A stretch of DNA of 64,000 nucleotides from Mytilus californianus (lineage: Eukaryota; Mollusca; Bivalvia; Mytilida; Mytilidae): contig NW_026262734.1 of the NCBI RefSeq assembly GCF_021869535.1, forward strand, positions 111,139,088-111,203,087, read 5' to 3'. A program made the translations under genes and the position numbers. The notes beneath the pieces are model-generated. The model was given only the letters and a program-made list of their open reading frames with translations. It made no database searches and was not told the origin of the DNA. Shown piece by piece: positions 49,865-61,634 of this stretch (positions are counted from its first letter, which is position 1; every line of letters starts with the position of its first letter).

Positions 49865-50470
49865 AATATAAAAATATTGATTCTAGGTACTGACGTTGTT
49901 TATCAATTACGTTTTATAGTGTTCTTTCTTATTTTTCTATGTTTATCTTCAATCTTTACTGATTAGTCCATTTTTGATTATATACTTTTGACGTGGCTCG
50001 ATGTTCATACATCCCGCCATTGTGTTATTGTGCCATGGTAAATTTTTATATTCCTGTTTTCATTTTTGCTTATATTCTTTATCCATAGAGTGTCTATATG
50101 CCAATTTCGTTTTCTTTGTTGATAAAGTTATTTGTTTTTATAATGATTAAGATTATAACACAATGTTGACTGCTGTACCTCAATTTTTTACATTTTTACC
50201 TATTATGCCTGTTTGTTTTGCTCACACATTGTTGTCAATATAATGGAATTCTATGCGACTTTGATACAAGTGAGTGATTTAGCTAGCTATAAAACCAGGT
50301 TTAATCCACAATTTTCTACATAGTGAAATGTCTGTACCATGTCAGGAATAAAACAGTTGTTTTCCATTCGTTTGATGTGTTTAAGCTTTTGACTTTCCGT
50401 TTTGAATTTTCATTGGAGTTCGGTATTTTTGTTATTCTACTTTTTTTTAAAATACAATTAACATAAAGGC
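49865..50470 (+). mobile_element. Penelope-like family A 3' tail
   Basis: TTCTAGGTACTGACGTTGTT, CACAATGTTGACTGCTGTAC, CTATAAAACCAGGTTTAATC and ATTCGTTTGATGTGTTTAAG match the reverse complement of 30560-31100. Confidence 0.7.
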
Positions 50471-50739
50471 CTTTTGAATGTCTATGTATCTTATTGTTAT
50501 TTTTTCTTTCAGTTCAAACTGGTCGTGAAACCCACGAAAATATAAAAAAATAAACGTTCAATACCCCCTTTTCAATAGCTTGGTGCAAACTTGAAGCAAG
50601 GCTGCTTTCATGATGTGTTCATAAAATCTCTCCTATGTAAAAATAACAAGGACATGTTTGCAAGTGTAAAACCCCGGAAACAAGCATTGATCAATCAACA
50701 GACACACAACAACACATGCAACAGGTATTATGAAGTTTG

Positions 50740-51275
50740 TCTCTTTTCTATTGTAAATTATTTCATGGTCTGAATGTGGGTTACAGAATAGGGAACATTG
50801 GCCAAAATATAGGGGCAAAAAAAAAAAAGAAATACTGAAAAATTTACAAAAACAGACTTCACGATAATGAGGTGCTGAAACTTAACGGAGAATAATGTAC
50901 AAAACATATATATAAACAAAACAATGTAGAAAACAAAAATGAAGATCCTCATCCAGATCCCTTATAAATAATTTGCGATGACAAACGTCTACAAGTTTCA
51001 GTCTGTATAGTATGTTAATATCCTGTAAATTTTTAATATGTTTGAGCAAAAAAATCCATTTTAACAGCCATCCAACATAAGCCATTAACGATAAAGAAAG
51101 CCTTTTATTACATTAAAGATTGGTGATAATTAATCAGTGTATGCTGTTATAGTATCTTAATATCCTGAAAATTTTTAATATTTTTAAGAACATTCCATTT
51201 TTATAGCAATCCGATATAAGCCAACAAAAACAAAGAAGGCTTTTTACATTAGATATTGGTGATACTTAATCAATT
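50740..51275. repeat. Purine-rich stretch and ~135-bp tandem duplication
   Basis: 50768-50940 resembles the AGAATAGAGAATAATGG tract in front of the zf-PARP/PC4 copies. 51000-51270 is a block repeated twice with differences (ATATCCTGTAAATTTTTAAT, then ATATCCTGAAAATTTTTAAT; TTGGTGATAATTAATCA, then TTGGTGATACTTAATCA). Confidence 0.55.
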
Positions 51276-52284
51276 CTTATTTGTTTATTTGAATCTAAAT
51301 GACCTATCACCACCGTTCTAAAAAAGGTTTTGAATTATTTTATTGTATCAAAACACGTCATGGGCATAAGTTTAAATTAGCTTTTTCAAGATATTTGTAT
51401 ATTTATTATTGAATATAAAGTGACAAAACCATACAGTGTAGAATAATTGTTGTAACCAAAACCTTTGGTGGAAAATACTATTGAAAGCACACTTTGTTGT
51501 CTGTTCGTAATTAATCACAACACTTTGTTGAAAAAGTACTTATAGCTCAAATTGTGCAATAATAATTGATAAAAGTGACAGACATTTTCTAAAGATATAC
51601 AAATCTTTCATACACCACATATTTTCGAATACTGTTACAATATGTATGGTAGGGTTAATATTTTTTCTTTTATTATTAAAAGTACATTTAGATATGCAAT
51701 GTAAGTAATAAATCACAACGTTTTGTTAAAATATAATTGTAAGGTTAACGATGTATAGCTTGTTATGATATTTCTCCAATTATTGCTAAAATTGTGTGAT
51801 TATATGTGATGAAGGTGAAAGTCAAAGAGACGTGAGAATTTTCATTTTCCACTAAGATATACATACTAATAGACGTCATATTTCCGAATGCTGTTACAAC
51901 ATGGTAAGCTTAATGTTTATTTTACACGGAAATTACTGTTTTTGTAAGTTAAGTTAAAGAGACAATCCTAAATCGTATGTAAGGACGACTTCATCTTGCA
52001 TTTGATGCTTGAAGTCCGGTTCACATGTTTTAACAATTTGCAAACATCAACTATTCACTTATTACTGGCACAAAGAGTTGAGAAGTTGACAGGGATTACT
52101 GTTCAATTGATCTAGATATTACTTAAAAACCACATCGTTTTATTAAATTTTATAGAATACATTGGATATTTTGGGTTCTATTTGCTTTTCAACTTCGTAC
52201 TTTATTTGTAGACAAAACCTGTGTTTACCGTACAAAATTGTAAGCATGGTATCTTTGATGAGTTTATTGGAAAAAAAAGTATAA

Positions 52285-52860
52285 CAAAACTACTGAACTT
52301 CAAGGCAAATTCAAAAAGGGGACGTCCATAAAAACTGACAAAATTAAAAGCTATAAAAAAAAGTAGAATAACAAAAATACCGAACTCCGAGGAAAATTCA
52401 AAACGAAAGGTCCGTAATCAAAAGCTAAAACACATCAAACGAATGGATAACAACTGTCATATTCCTGACTTGGTACAGGCATTTTCTTATGTAGAAAATG
52501 GTGGATTAAACCTGGTTTTATAGCTAGCTAAACGTCTCACTTGTATGACAGTCGCATAAAATTCCATTATATTTACAACGATGTGTGAACAAATCAAACA
52601 GACATAATATGTAAAAATGTCACAAGTAGGGGTATAGCAGTCAACATTGTGTTATAATCTTAATCACTATAAAAACAAACAAATTGAATATAAAATCAAC
52701 GGAACAAGTGAAAAACAACTGCCATATTCCTGACTAGGTACGGGCATTTTCCGATGAAAATGATGGGCTAGCTAAACCTCCCACTTGTATGACAGTTGTT
52801 TATAGCTCTGTTATATTGATAAAATTGATTTACTAAGACTGGATCGATACCCATGATGGT
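52285..52860 (-). mobile_element. Penelope-like family A tails, two partial copies
   Basis: 52380-52690 and 52690-52830 each contain the tail marker CAACTG(T/C)CATATTCCTGAC. Both are in reverse orientation. Confidence 0.65.
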
Positions 52861-53674
52861 ACACTGCTAGTTCCTTGGGGGTATCACCAGCTCATTGGTC
52901 AGTATATTAGTACTTTAAAGGTTTATAACATAACATTTCTTAAATTCGCCAGTGATAAATGTAAAAATGGTTAAGAAACTTAGTATCCATCTTCCCCAGA
53001 CAAAATTGAGGTGAGATTGATTGGATAATCTTTTAAGTCCCATTTGAACCCATTTTCAATTATTTATACATCTTTCAAATTTTTACTTTGAGCTTTACGG
53101 TTGAAGGTTAATCCAGAATTACGCTATTTCGGACGCAATTAATTAAAAAAAATTCATTTATAATAATTTATCCATGGCTATCGATAATTAATTGTTTTGG
53201 TGGTCAAAGAATGATTCCTACATTAATTATAAATTAAACGCCATTATTTCTATAAAAAAATAGCAGTTTAATTCAGTTGCATGAAATAACTTTATTTTGT
53301 TTTTCTTTGACCTTATATTTAGGAAAGTTTTAGAAAAAAAAATATATCGTCACCATTAAAAGTTCTATAAGAACTAGTCTTTATATTCTTTTTTTTCTCT
53401 TTCATCGAAGATGAATTCATCATCAATGATGTCTTTGTTTTATATGAAGATACAAGTAATATCCCGCATATGATTCTACATTTTTTTAAATGCATATTCT
53501 TAAATAAAAAAATAAAAACGTTTATTTCATATTGATAGAACTTTAGTAGAATTTTCTATATGAATAAGATTTTGAATAAAACAGCATATTCACCCGCGGA
53601 AAAAAGTATATTGGTTTTGGTAAATAATGGTCATTTCATACATGTTCTCTCTCGGAATACGGAATAAAACAATT

Positions 53675-53815
53675 GCGGTCTTTTGTTTCGGTAAATATGT
53701 GGTTTAATTGACTTTTGAAAAATTAATATCCAATTTGGACGTTGGCCGAAGTGAATATGAGTTTTTCAAAAGTCAATAAAACCACACATATTACCGAAAC
53801 AAAAGACAGTAATTG
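53675..53815. mobile_element. Hairpin MITE
   Basis: The left arm TCTTTTGTTTCGGTAAATAT continues to TTGACTTTTGAAAAA; the right arm is its reverse complement, ending ATTACCGAAACAAAAGA. Arms are about 45 bp with a loop of about 45. Confidence 0.8.
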
Positions 53816-53989
53816 TATATTATTTTTACGGTAATTGGAAGATTTGAAAATTTGTAACATATGTTTTGATCTGTAAATTGTTATATAATTATATTCTAAA
53901 GATGAATAAAAGGACGTGTGTGTGGGTGTAAGGCAATGAGACATATCTCAATACAAACTGTGATAGACATATAATAAACATCAAACGAC

Positions 53990-54160
53990 GAAGAAACATT
54001 ATGTAAATATAGAGAGCTAGGCGGAAGATACCAAAGGGATAGTCAAATCCATAAGTTAAATACGAAGCGACAATGCCAAAGCAAAAAACGAAAAACAACT
54101 AAAGGACACACACAAAACACAACATAGAAAACTAAAGACTGAGAAACACGAACCCCACAA
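53990..54160 (-). mobile_element. Penelope-like tail fragment
   Basis: The reverse complement reads GGTTCGTGTTTCTCAGTC, TTTGGCATTGTCGC and CTATCCCTTTGGTATCTTCC, matching the tail at 40440-40600. Confidence 0.65.
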
Positions 54161-54984
54161 ACACAAACAAAACGTACACACTATGATCAATTTATATTGA
54201 ATAAAATGGGACTATGATAAGTTTGAAATTTATAATGTTGGTAAGCTTCATACTCATTAATGAAAGAAGTCAAACAGGGACAAATAAGAATAACTATCGC
54301 CCCTACGAAATGAAAGACTAACTATAGAAACTTTATCCAAACATTTTAGCATCTGGTAATGTGCTATCATATATGAAGATCGTAATTCATTCAAATATGT
54401 TGGTTCATGGTAAAATTTACTAAGACACACAGGCTATTATTGTAAAATCTTTGAAAAGGTTTCGATATGACGTAATTTGAGTTTGAGTTATTTCCCTCGG
54501 CCGCCATCTTGGAGGGGTAAATGGTTGATTGTCCTATTTGACTAATCAAATTGAAACATGCGTTACAAACAAGTCTGTTAAAAGATCGTAGTGATGAATC
54601 AAGCAGGGCTTAAAGACGATAAAATTGTTCAGGAAGCAACTTTTTTTCTAAAATCTAGCAGTCAGTATAACAAGTTGAATTTGGCTGACTTGTAAAGGAG
54701 TTTGTGCACTTACATCTTCGACATGGCGATAAAAGGGAAGTAACTCTTGCTCAAATTGAGCCAATCGAAACCTATCTATTGCTACCATCGGACAAATATT
54801 TTTCGATTTCATAGTTTTAATACATATGCAAATATCAAAACGGATTTCCATATTACTATGATCTTTGTAACGTTAATTATGGTAACATTTAAACGGATTA
54901 ATTCTGTAAATTTCAGAATTAAAGGTAGCAACTCAACTTTGAGTTGATATTAATATTGACGTGGTTATCCTTTTAAAACTACAT

Positions 54985-55290
54985 TGTGCCTGAGACTACT
55001 ATAACACAGTAGTACAATTACTTAGTAGTCTCAGATTGTGCTAAATGTATATTGATACAACTTGCCTTTAGAAACTTGGAGATTTAAAACTTCCAGTAAA
55101 ATTAAGCGCAACTATATTTATACGTGATATTTATTTTGCACAATCCATATTCGGAATTGTTTCACGAGGAATTCAAATACATGTATAGAACAATATATAC
55201 AACGACTGACCGAACAACGCATCAATTCACGAATACGCGTAGCGTATGAGTTTATTATCAGTGTTGTTCGGTCATCAGAAGAATTCTTCG
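54985..55290. repeat. Two short hairpins
   Basis: 54989-55035: CTGAGACTACT mirrored by AGTAGTCTCAG. 55206-55278: CTGACCGAACAACGC mirrored by GTTGTTCGGTCATCAG, around a GAATACGCGTAGCGTAT centre. Likely MITE ends. Confidence 0.55.
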
Positions 55291-55399
55291 ATTATTTATT
55301 CTTCATATTACATTGACCATTGGTTTTACTGAAAATACTTTTTGTGAACATTTATATAAAAAATATGCTTTGCTTTTCTTCCTTTATTCTTTTTTCTCG

Positions 55400-55442
55400 A
55401 AAATAATATATCAACATAATATATCAACATAATATATCAACA
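55400..55442 (+). repeat. 15-bp triple repeat
   Basis: ATAATATATCAACAT in three consecutive copies. Confidence 0.85.
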
Positions 55443-56555
55443 TCGGATGATTCTTAGTATGTTTTCCAGGCAACATTCTACTACTGCATTTTATAACGTT
55501 ATCTTTTTTATCTCGCATTGTTGTCGTGTTGTTATGTGGGAAAGAGAGGGAAGGGCCGTCTTGGGCAGTTGCCTCCCCTCACCCGCTGAACGTTATTTTG
55601 TCAATCTGCGGTTTAAATTTCTCTGTTAACTTTTTAACTATGACAATTTGGGGGACTGTCGCTCGCGTTCTTTAGAGGCCTCCTGGTGAATAAAACAAAG
55701 ATGTCTATATATGTTTATTTCGAGTCCATCATATAAAATACATTAATATGAAATAAAAGAGTTTGATTCTTAAAATGAACTTAAATTGACAATTATCAAA
55801 ATACTTTATTAATTAATTGAAATAGTTTATCATGATATTGATGGTAACTTTAGTAAAGAACGTTTTCTGTTATAAAATTGTTACATTAAAAGATTAATAA
55901 GGTTACGTTATAATTTTTCATTAAACAAAAATTATAAGTTTACGAACCTGCTGAATAAACCAAAGATATCTATATATGTTTATTTGGAGTCCAACCATAA
56001 GGGTAATGTTTGGTTCCTTAGGGTTTCCTATTTTAAACCCTAAGAACACGCGCTGATTGGACTCGTTTTATTCACCAATCAAAATACATTTTAGAGTAAT
56101 TAATTTTATGTCTATTGGTTAGATCTCTCTTATCTAATTTCGATTAATTGGTTAGATAGAATTCTAGGTGAACAATAGAAAAGAATTAGACATATTTGCT
56201 AAAGGAAATACTTCTAAGAGTTTAAGCAGTCAAATCTTATTTATATTCTAAGTGTCAAGTTTAATCAAATAGGAAGAATATCACATCAAATACTTATATA
56301 TTAAAAGTTACATAACATAATAAACTCTCTAATTACATCTTTTTATACAAAAACATTTATACAAGAATTAATTATTTTCTACAATTACACTTAGTTTAAT
56401 ATGAAATATTACAATTTATTTCTTTAAATATTTTATCTCAATTTACCATCATTATAGTTTGTCAAAGATTCGCCTTCCTTACAGATAACATTTTACCAAT
56501 AATTTAATATATTAAAGTGGAAGTATATTATTAGTTATATTTGTGTAATCACGTG
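55443..56555. other. Intergenic, no gene seen
   Basis: A phrase containing AAGATGTCTATATATGTTTA (55700) recurs as AAGATATCTATATATGTTTA at 55967, so the region holds an old duplication of about 270 bp. Otherwise AT-rich with no feature. Confidence 0.4.
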
Positions 56556-56559
56556 TGTA

Positions 56560-56907
56560 CAGAATTTTACACCGCCAATGAAAATTCACATACCCTGAAG
56601 CTCAGGATGTATGCATTTTCAACACCGGTGTAAAATTCAGTATATCCCTGATTGCACCAAGATAACGAATTTATTTCTTATGAAGCATTTTTTTACCTAT
56701 TTTTATACGGGGGAATAAAATCGAAAAATTCTTATGACGAACTTCCATTACACATTTTTTCAACTCCGATGATGCTGCGCAGTGTCAAGTATTAATTTGT
56801 TTGTTTAATTTGTTTTGGGGATGGAATTTTGGGGAAACTTTGGAGAAATATATTGCTTTTTTTTAATTTTCGCACAAACAAAATTATATTTTTTTTTAAA
56901 TTTTGGC

Positions 56908-56946
<39 letters not shown>

Positions 56947-57035
56947 GCAAAATTTGAATTTTTGGAAATTTTGGCAACATTCTATCCCCGGGTGAACAGG
57001 GGTGGGGTGTTATTTACACCCGGGTAATTAACCAA
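56560..57035. repeat. Hairpin, long T tract and inverted CCCGGGTG
   Basis: 56560-56640: GAATTTTACACCG mirrored by CACCGGTGTAAAATTC. 56910-56939 is a run of about 30 T. 56984-57027: CCCCGGGTGAACAGG mirrored by TTACACCCGGGT. Together they could be part of one or more MITEs. Confidence 0.5.
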
Positions 57036-58300
57036 TCAGATTGCAAGATTCATGCTTCATAAAATTTTTCTAGTTACATAATCAAAATACGAAGACTGCC
57101 ATAATTGACAGAATTTAAATATTTTAATCAAATTATATTAGTTCTTGAAAATGTAAGCGATTAATAATTTTTAATCAACTTATGCGACTGTTACATGATT
57201 AATATTCGATTTCTTTAGCAAACCACACCATTGTTTCTAAAATACGAACAGTAACATCTATCATATTTGCAGTTTACATTTTCTCTCTATCTGAAAAAAG
57301 TTTCTCCATAAATGAAAAAAAAAAAAATATGTAAAAAAAATTCATTAAATATAACAGGATTATAATTTTGTATGCTAGACGCACGTTTCGTCTACAAAAG
57401 TCATTATTCAAGTGCAATAACCCCTATAAGGAATGAACGGACTATTTCAGCCATTACATATTTCCACATTTTAACAAAATACATAAATATTATGCATCTT
57501 TTTTAATTTTTTTAGACAGTCACAATATATATTGTCTCTGTATCAAATTCAAACTGTAATAAAAAAAAATGCTAAAATTTGATAAAAAATGTTGCAAAGG
57601 GTATGTATTTTTCCTTAATTTTCTTACTGAAATGTTTTATTATTATTGTTTTGGTAAGACTTCTTGAAATCCACTACAAAGATAAAAATATTAGTTTTGT
57701 TTGAAAATATCTGACAAAACATATGCGTGCATTTCAATCTTTTACAAGATATCGATTGATTTATTGATTATTGCTTGCATAACGTCCAGTGGAAAATATA
57801 TCATGTATGTTCAGGACAAAACAAAACGATAATGAATGAAATTGGTAGCATAATAAACCATCTGCATAGTGATCGACCGACATGAAGGATGGTAAATTTG
57901 AACTAACACTGGAAATAACATGAGTAGTACCAATTAAATGCACCAGATGCACATTCCAACAATCAATGTCTCTTCAGTTCTGCTCAAGGCAAAATATTTG
58001 AAGACCAAAAACCTAATACAAACGTTGAAGAGCAGACAAAACCGAAAAAGTAAATGAGGGTATGTTTTTAATAAAAACCAAATTTTAAGATAGTTTTTGC
58101 AAGGGTATTTTAACGAATAGAGAACTTCAGCTTTTATGAGACATTGGATTTAATATAAGCTAGAGCAAACGCCACTAGTCAGTTGAATAAGCAAATACTT
58201 TTTTAGGTAAATTTCAATAAAACATGATAATTGCTTTTTTTTTTCCTTAACCACATATATTTTGTTAACAGGAGTAGTGATTCATTTCAAAGTAGTGAGA
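57036..58300. other. Intergenic, AT-rich
   Basis: 57370-57410 carries the GACGCACGTTTCGTCTACAA repeat motif, and 57935-57995 the GATGCACATTCCAACAATCA motif (inverted relative to 47205). No gene. Confidence 0.4.
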
Positions 58301-58302
58301 TA

Positions 58303-58676
58303 TGCTTATTAGATGTCTTCGATAATAGCATAGGAGATACTTATTAGATGTCTTCGATAATAGCATAGGAGATACTTATTAGATGTATCTGATAATAGCA
58401 TAGGAGATACTTATTAGATGATAATAGCATAGGAGATACTTATTAGATGTATCTGATAATAGCATAGGAGATACTTATTAGATGTATCTGATAATAGCAT
58501 AGGAGATACTTATTAGATGTATCTGATAATAGCATAGGAGATACTTATTAGATGTCTTCGATAATAGCATAGGAGATACTTATTAGATGTCTTCGATAAT
58601 AGCATAGGAGATACTTATTAGATGTATCTGATAATAGCATAGGAGATACTTATTAGATGTATCTGATAATAGCAAA
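58303..58676 (+). repeat. 35-bp minisatellite
   Basis: About 11 copies of a unit with TAATAGCATAGGAGATACTT and ATTAGATGT(CTTC/ATCT)GA. Two variants alternate irregularly, and one unit is shortened. Confidence 0.93.
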
Positions 58677-58854
58677 CGACATCTGGTCATGTCTGATAAA
58701 TGAGACAAAGGTTTACGTGATGTGTTAGTTTTTTTCATATACTAATGGTATACAGAAGACTCATATAGCAGGTTGTTAAACACTGGTAAGCAACATTACT
58801 GCATGGTTTACTTTTATTTGTCTTTTTATTTTTAATCGGATTTTCTGAAAGCGG

Positions 58855-59240
58855 ACCATCGGGCGGGCCGGGCAGTTGGGCGGGCGGTTGTCAACAGTTT
58901 CCGTGCAGTTACTTAGGAACTGTTCAACTAATGATTTTCGGATTTGAATATGTTGACACTGATGCCAAATTGGACGCCATGCAAGTTCGAAATTGACGAT
59001 TTTCAGGAGTTATGGTCCTTGATATACCGGTATTTTATGTCGTTTCAGTTCAATATTTTAGGAATCCTTCTACCAATGGGTTTCAAATTATAATATGTTG
59101 TAACTAATGACAAAAAGTAGGTCGAGTTTAATATTGATGATTTTCACTTTTACTGTTAATGAGTTATGGTCCTTTATCTATTGGAAAATGGCACTTTATG
59201 TCGTTTCCGTGCATGGCATGGTAAGTAACATTATAATATT
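58855..59240 (+). repeat. Dispersed repeat with two diverged ~150-bp units
   Basis: GGGCGGGCGGTTGTCAACAG is followed by two units each ending GAGTTATGGTCCTT...TTTATGTCGTTTC. Style of a non-autonomous bivalve repeat. Confidence 0.5.
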
Positions 59241-59378
59241 TTACGACAGACAAAACAGAACTGATCTGAAAGGTACACCATCTACTTGCTACTATACATC
59301 ATGTACTGTCTTACAACTATGGGTAAAGCCGAAGAGGGAAGGCATTACTCGACTAATGAAAGCTATATTTTTATATAG

Positions 59379-59600
59379 CCTAGGTAGTCGAGTGGTCTAG
59401 GGCACTGGATACAGTGCAAGCGGTGTTGCAACGATGTCACAGAAGCAGGGGGTTCGAATCCTGCTGAGGGAAGAACACAAATTTGCTAACTCAAATTTGC
59501 AGATCTAACATTGATGGGCTAAATTTGGGACGTAGTATATATAATTTATGGGGTTAACCCTGTTAAACCAAGGTTATCCGATAGATAATGTCTGTCGTAA
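59379..59600 (+). mobile_element. tRNA-derived SINE, copy 1
   Basis: The head has an A box (TAGTCGAGTGG, 59385-59395) and a perfect B box (GGTTCGAATCC, 59451-59461), spaced as in a Leu/Ser-type tRNA, but the arms do not pair as a functional tRNA. An AT-rich body follows (AAATTTGCAGATCTAACATT). Confidence 0.7.
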
Positions 59601-59683
59601 GGTTTGCACATGTTTAGACGTATATAATGAATTAAAAATTTGTTGTAACATTATCATCCTGTACAATAAACAAAACCTAGCCT

Positions 59684-59880
59684 AGTCGGTCGAATGTTCT
59701 TGGGCGCTATACCCAGTGCAAGCGATATTGCCACTTTGCCACAGAAGCAGGGCTTTGCACCCCGCTAAGAGATCAAAGTAACAAACAAAAATTTGCAAAA
59801 AAAAACCAACATTAGGCTAAATTTCAGACGAGGCATATTTCGACAGGTTTTCATATGACTCATAGATAATGTATTGTTTA
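59684..59880 (+). mobile_element. tRNA-derived SINE, copy 2 (decayed)
   Basis: Same layout as copy 1: CTAGTCGGTCGAATG for the A box, a damaged B box (GGCTTTGCACC), and AGAAGCAGGG and CAACATTAGGCTAAATTTC in the body. Confidence 0.65.
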
Positions 59881-59948
59881 GAATTTTGTTACATTGTTGT
59901 TAAGTTTATTGTTGGTTGAATAAAAGCAAATACTTATTTATCAAAAGT

Positions 59949-60158
59949 TTGTTTTGTAAGGGTATACTTATTGTAAGGGTATACTTATTCATTTCTTCGA
60001 TTATGTTTGTAAGGGTATACTTATTCATTTCTTCGATTATGTTTGTAAGGGTATACTTATTCATTTCTTCGATTATGTTTGTAAGGGTATACTTATTCAT
60101 TCCTTCGATTATGTTTGTAAGGGTATACTTGTTCATTTCTTCGATTATGTTTGTAAAT
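59949..60158 (+). repeat. 36-bp minisatellite
   Basis: About five and a half copies of a unit with TTTGTAAGGGTATACTTATT and CATTTCTTCGATTATG. Confidence 0.93.
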
Positions 60159-60159
60159 G

Positions 60160-60440
60160 ACTTATAAATAAATTCCAAGTATAAACATGTTATTAGTTTA
60201 GGCAAACTAAGTTTACTGATGTTTAAATCTCATACATCTATTGAGAAAACCAATCAAAGTAACACACAACAATGGAGGGAATAGCGAAAATTAAAAAAGA
60301 GCGAGACCGGTGGGCGCGATGACAAGGTAAGAGTCTCCTTCTATGAATACATCAACAGCCTTGCAATTCCACACTCAATCAAAATGTGACAAAAGTAATA
60401 GAACACAATCGGTGAAATTACAGAATAGAAGACTATAAAT
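60160..60440. other. Short spacer between arrays
   Basis: No feature recognised. Confidence 0.4.
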
Positions 60441-61072
60441 CAAAGACTGAGAAAACGTGTCGCTTGAACAGGTGTGACATAGTGACAAAGACTGAGAAAA
60501 CGTGTTGCTTGAACAGGTGTGACAAAGTGACAAAGACTGAGAAAACGTGTCGCTTGAACAGGTGTGACAAAGTGACAGAAGACTGAGAAACGTTTTGCTT
60601 GAACAGGTGTGACAAAGTGACAAAGACTGAGAAAACGTGTCGGTTGAACAGGTGTGACACAGTGACAAAGACTGAGAAAACGTGTCGCTTGAACAGGTGT
60701 GACAAAGTGACAAAGACTGAGAAAACGTGTCGCTTGAACAGGTGTGACACAGTGACAAAGACTGAGAAAACGTGTCGCTTGAACAGGTGTGACAACGTGA
60801 CAAAGACTGAGAAAACGTGTCGCTTGAACAGGTGTGACACAGTGAAAAAGACTGAGTAAACGTGTCGCTTGAACAGATGTGACAAAGTGACAAAGACTGA
60901 GAAAACGTGTCGCTTGAACAGGTGTGACAAAGTGACAAAGACTGAGCAAACGTGTCGCTTGAACAGGTGTGACAAAGTGACAAAGACTGAGAAAACGTGT
61001 CGCTTGAACAGGTGTGACAACGTGACAAAGACTGAGAAAACGTGTCGCTTGAACAGGTGTGACAAAGTGATT
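60441..61072 (+). repeat. 45-bp minisatellite, 14 copies
   Basis: Unit CAAAGACTGAGAAAACGTGT plus CGCTTGAACAGGTGTGACAAAGTGA at 45-bp spacing from 60441. Because 45 is a multiple of three and the unit has no stop in several frames, long frames open on both strands; these are not taken as genes. One unit near 60576 has an indel. Confidence 0.94.
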
Positions 61073-61630
61073 AACATTCAAAATGCCTATCGTGTGCTGC
61101 CCTTCTTATTCTCTCAATTATGCTCCTTCTTCTATTCATCCAAGTTCCAACGTTTATACTGTTTTCGCCATTTTATTAAAAAAGTACATTCATCTGTATT
61201 TTTTGTCCATTATTATAAACAAGGTGGTGGGGGAATCAGGAAGGTGTTTCAATCTACTTATTATTTAAACCTTATTAGTTACATACCTGAAAGATATTTC
61301 ATCATTTATTCATATAACTTTTAATTGGTTTCACATTGCTGTGGAAGTCAGCTTTGATTACAATTCCAAGTACTGGATGTGACATATTCAGTTTTTTCAA
61401 ATTGTTATATTTTTAATACAACACAATTTCAAACATTATTTAATTATAATCATTGAAATACAAAAATAAATGATTTGAAATTCAATTTCAGATTAGTTAT
61501 TATTACATATTCAATATTCAAAGTTATAAAAAATGACTATTTGTACAAATATAAACTTTCTTGAATATGTTTTTTTGATAACTGTCATGAAAGCACCGAG
61601 CACTGTTGAATAACATGCCATTACGAGTTT
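61073..61630. other. Spacer, no gene seen
   Basis: AT-rich, no feature recognised. Confidence 0.4.
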
Positions 61631-61634
61631 CTTT

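Noticed and set aside
59385-59461. Genuine tRNA gene
   Set aside because: A and B boxes are present but no cloverleaf arms pair well and a second decayed copy lies nearby; a SINE head explains it.
59906-60205. Overlapping frames of about 83-99 codons on both strands
   Set aside because: 36-bp minisatellite, pure repeat.
60375-61324. Several long overlapping frames on both strands
   Set aside because: All are the 45-bp array read in different frames.
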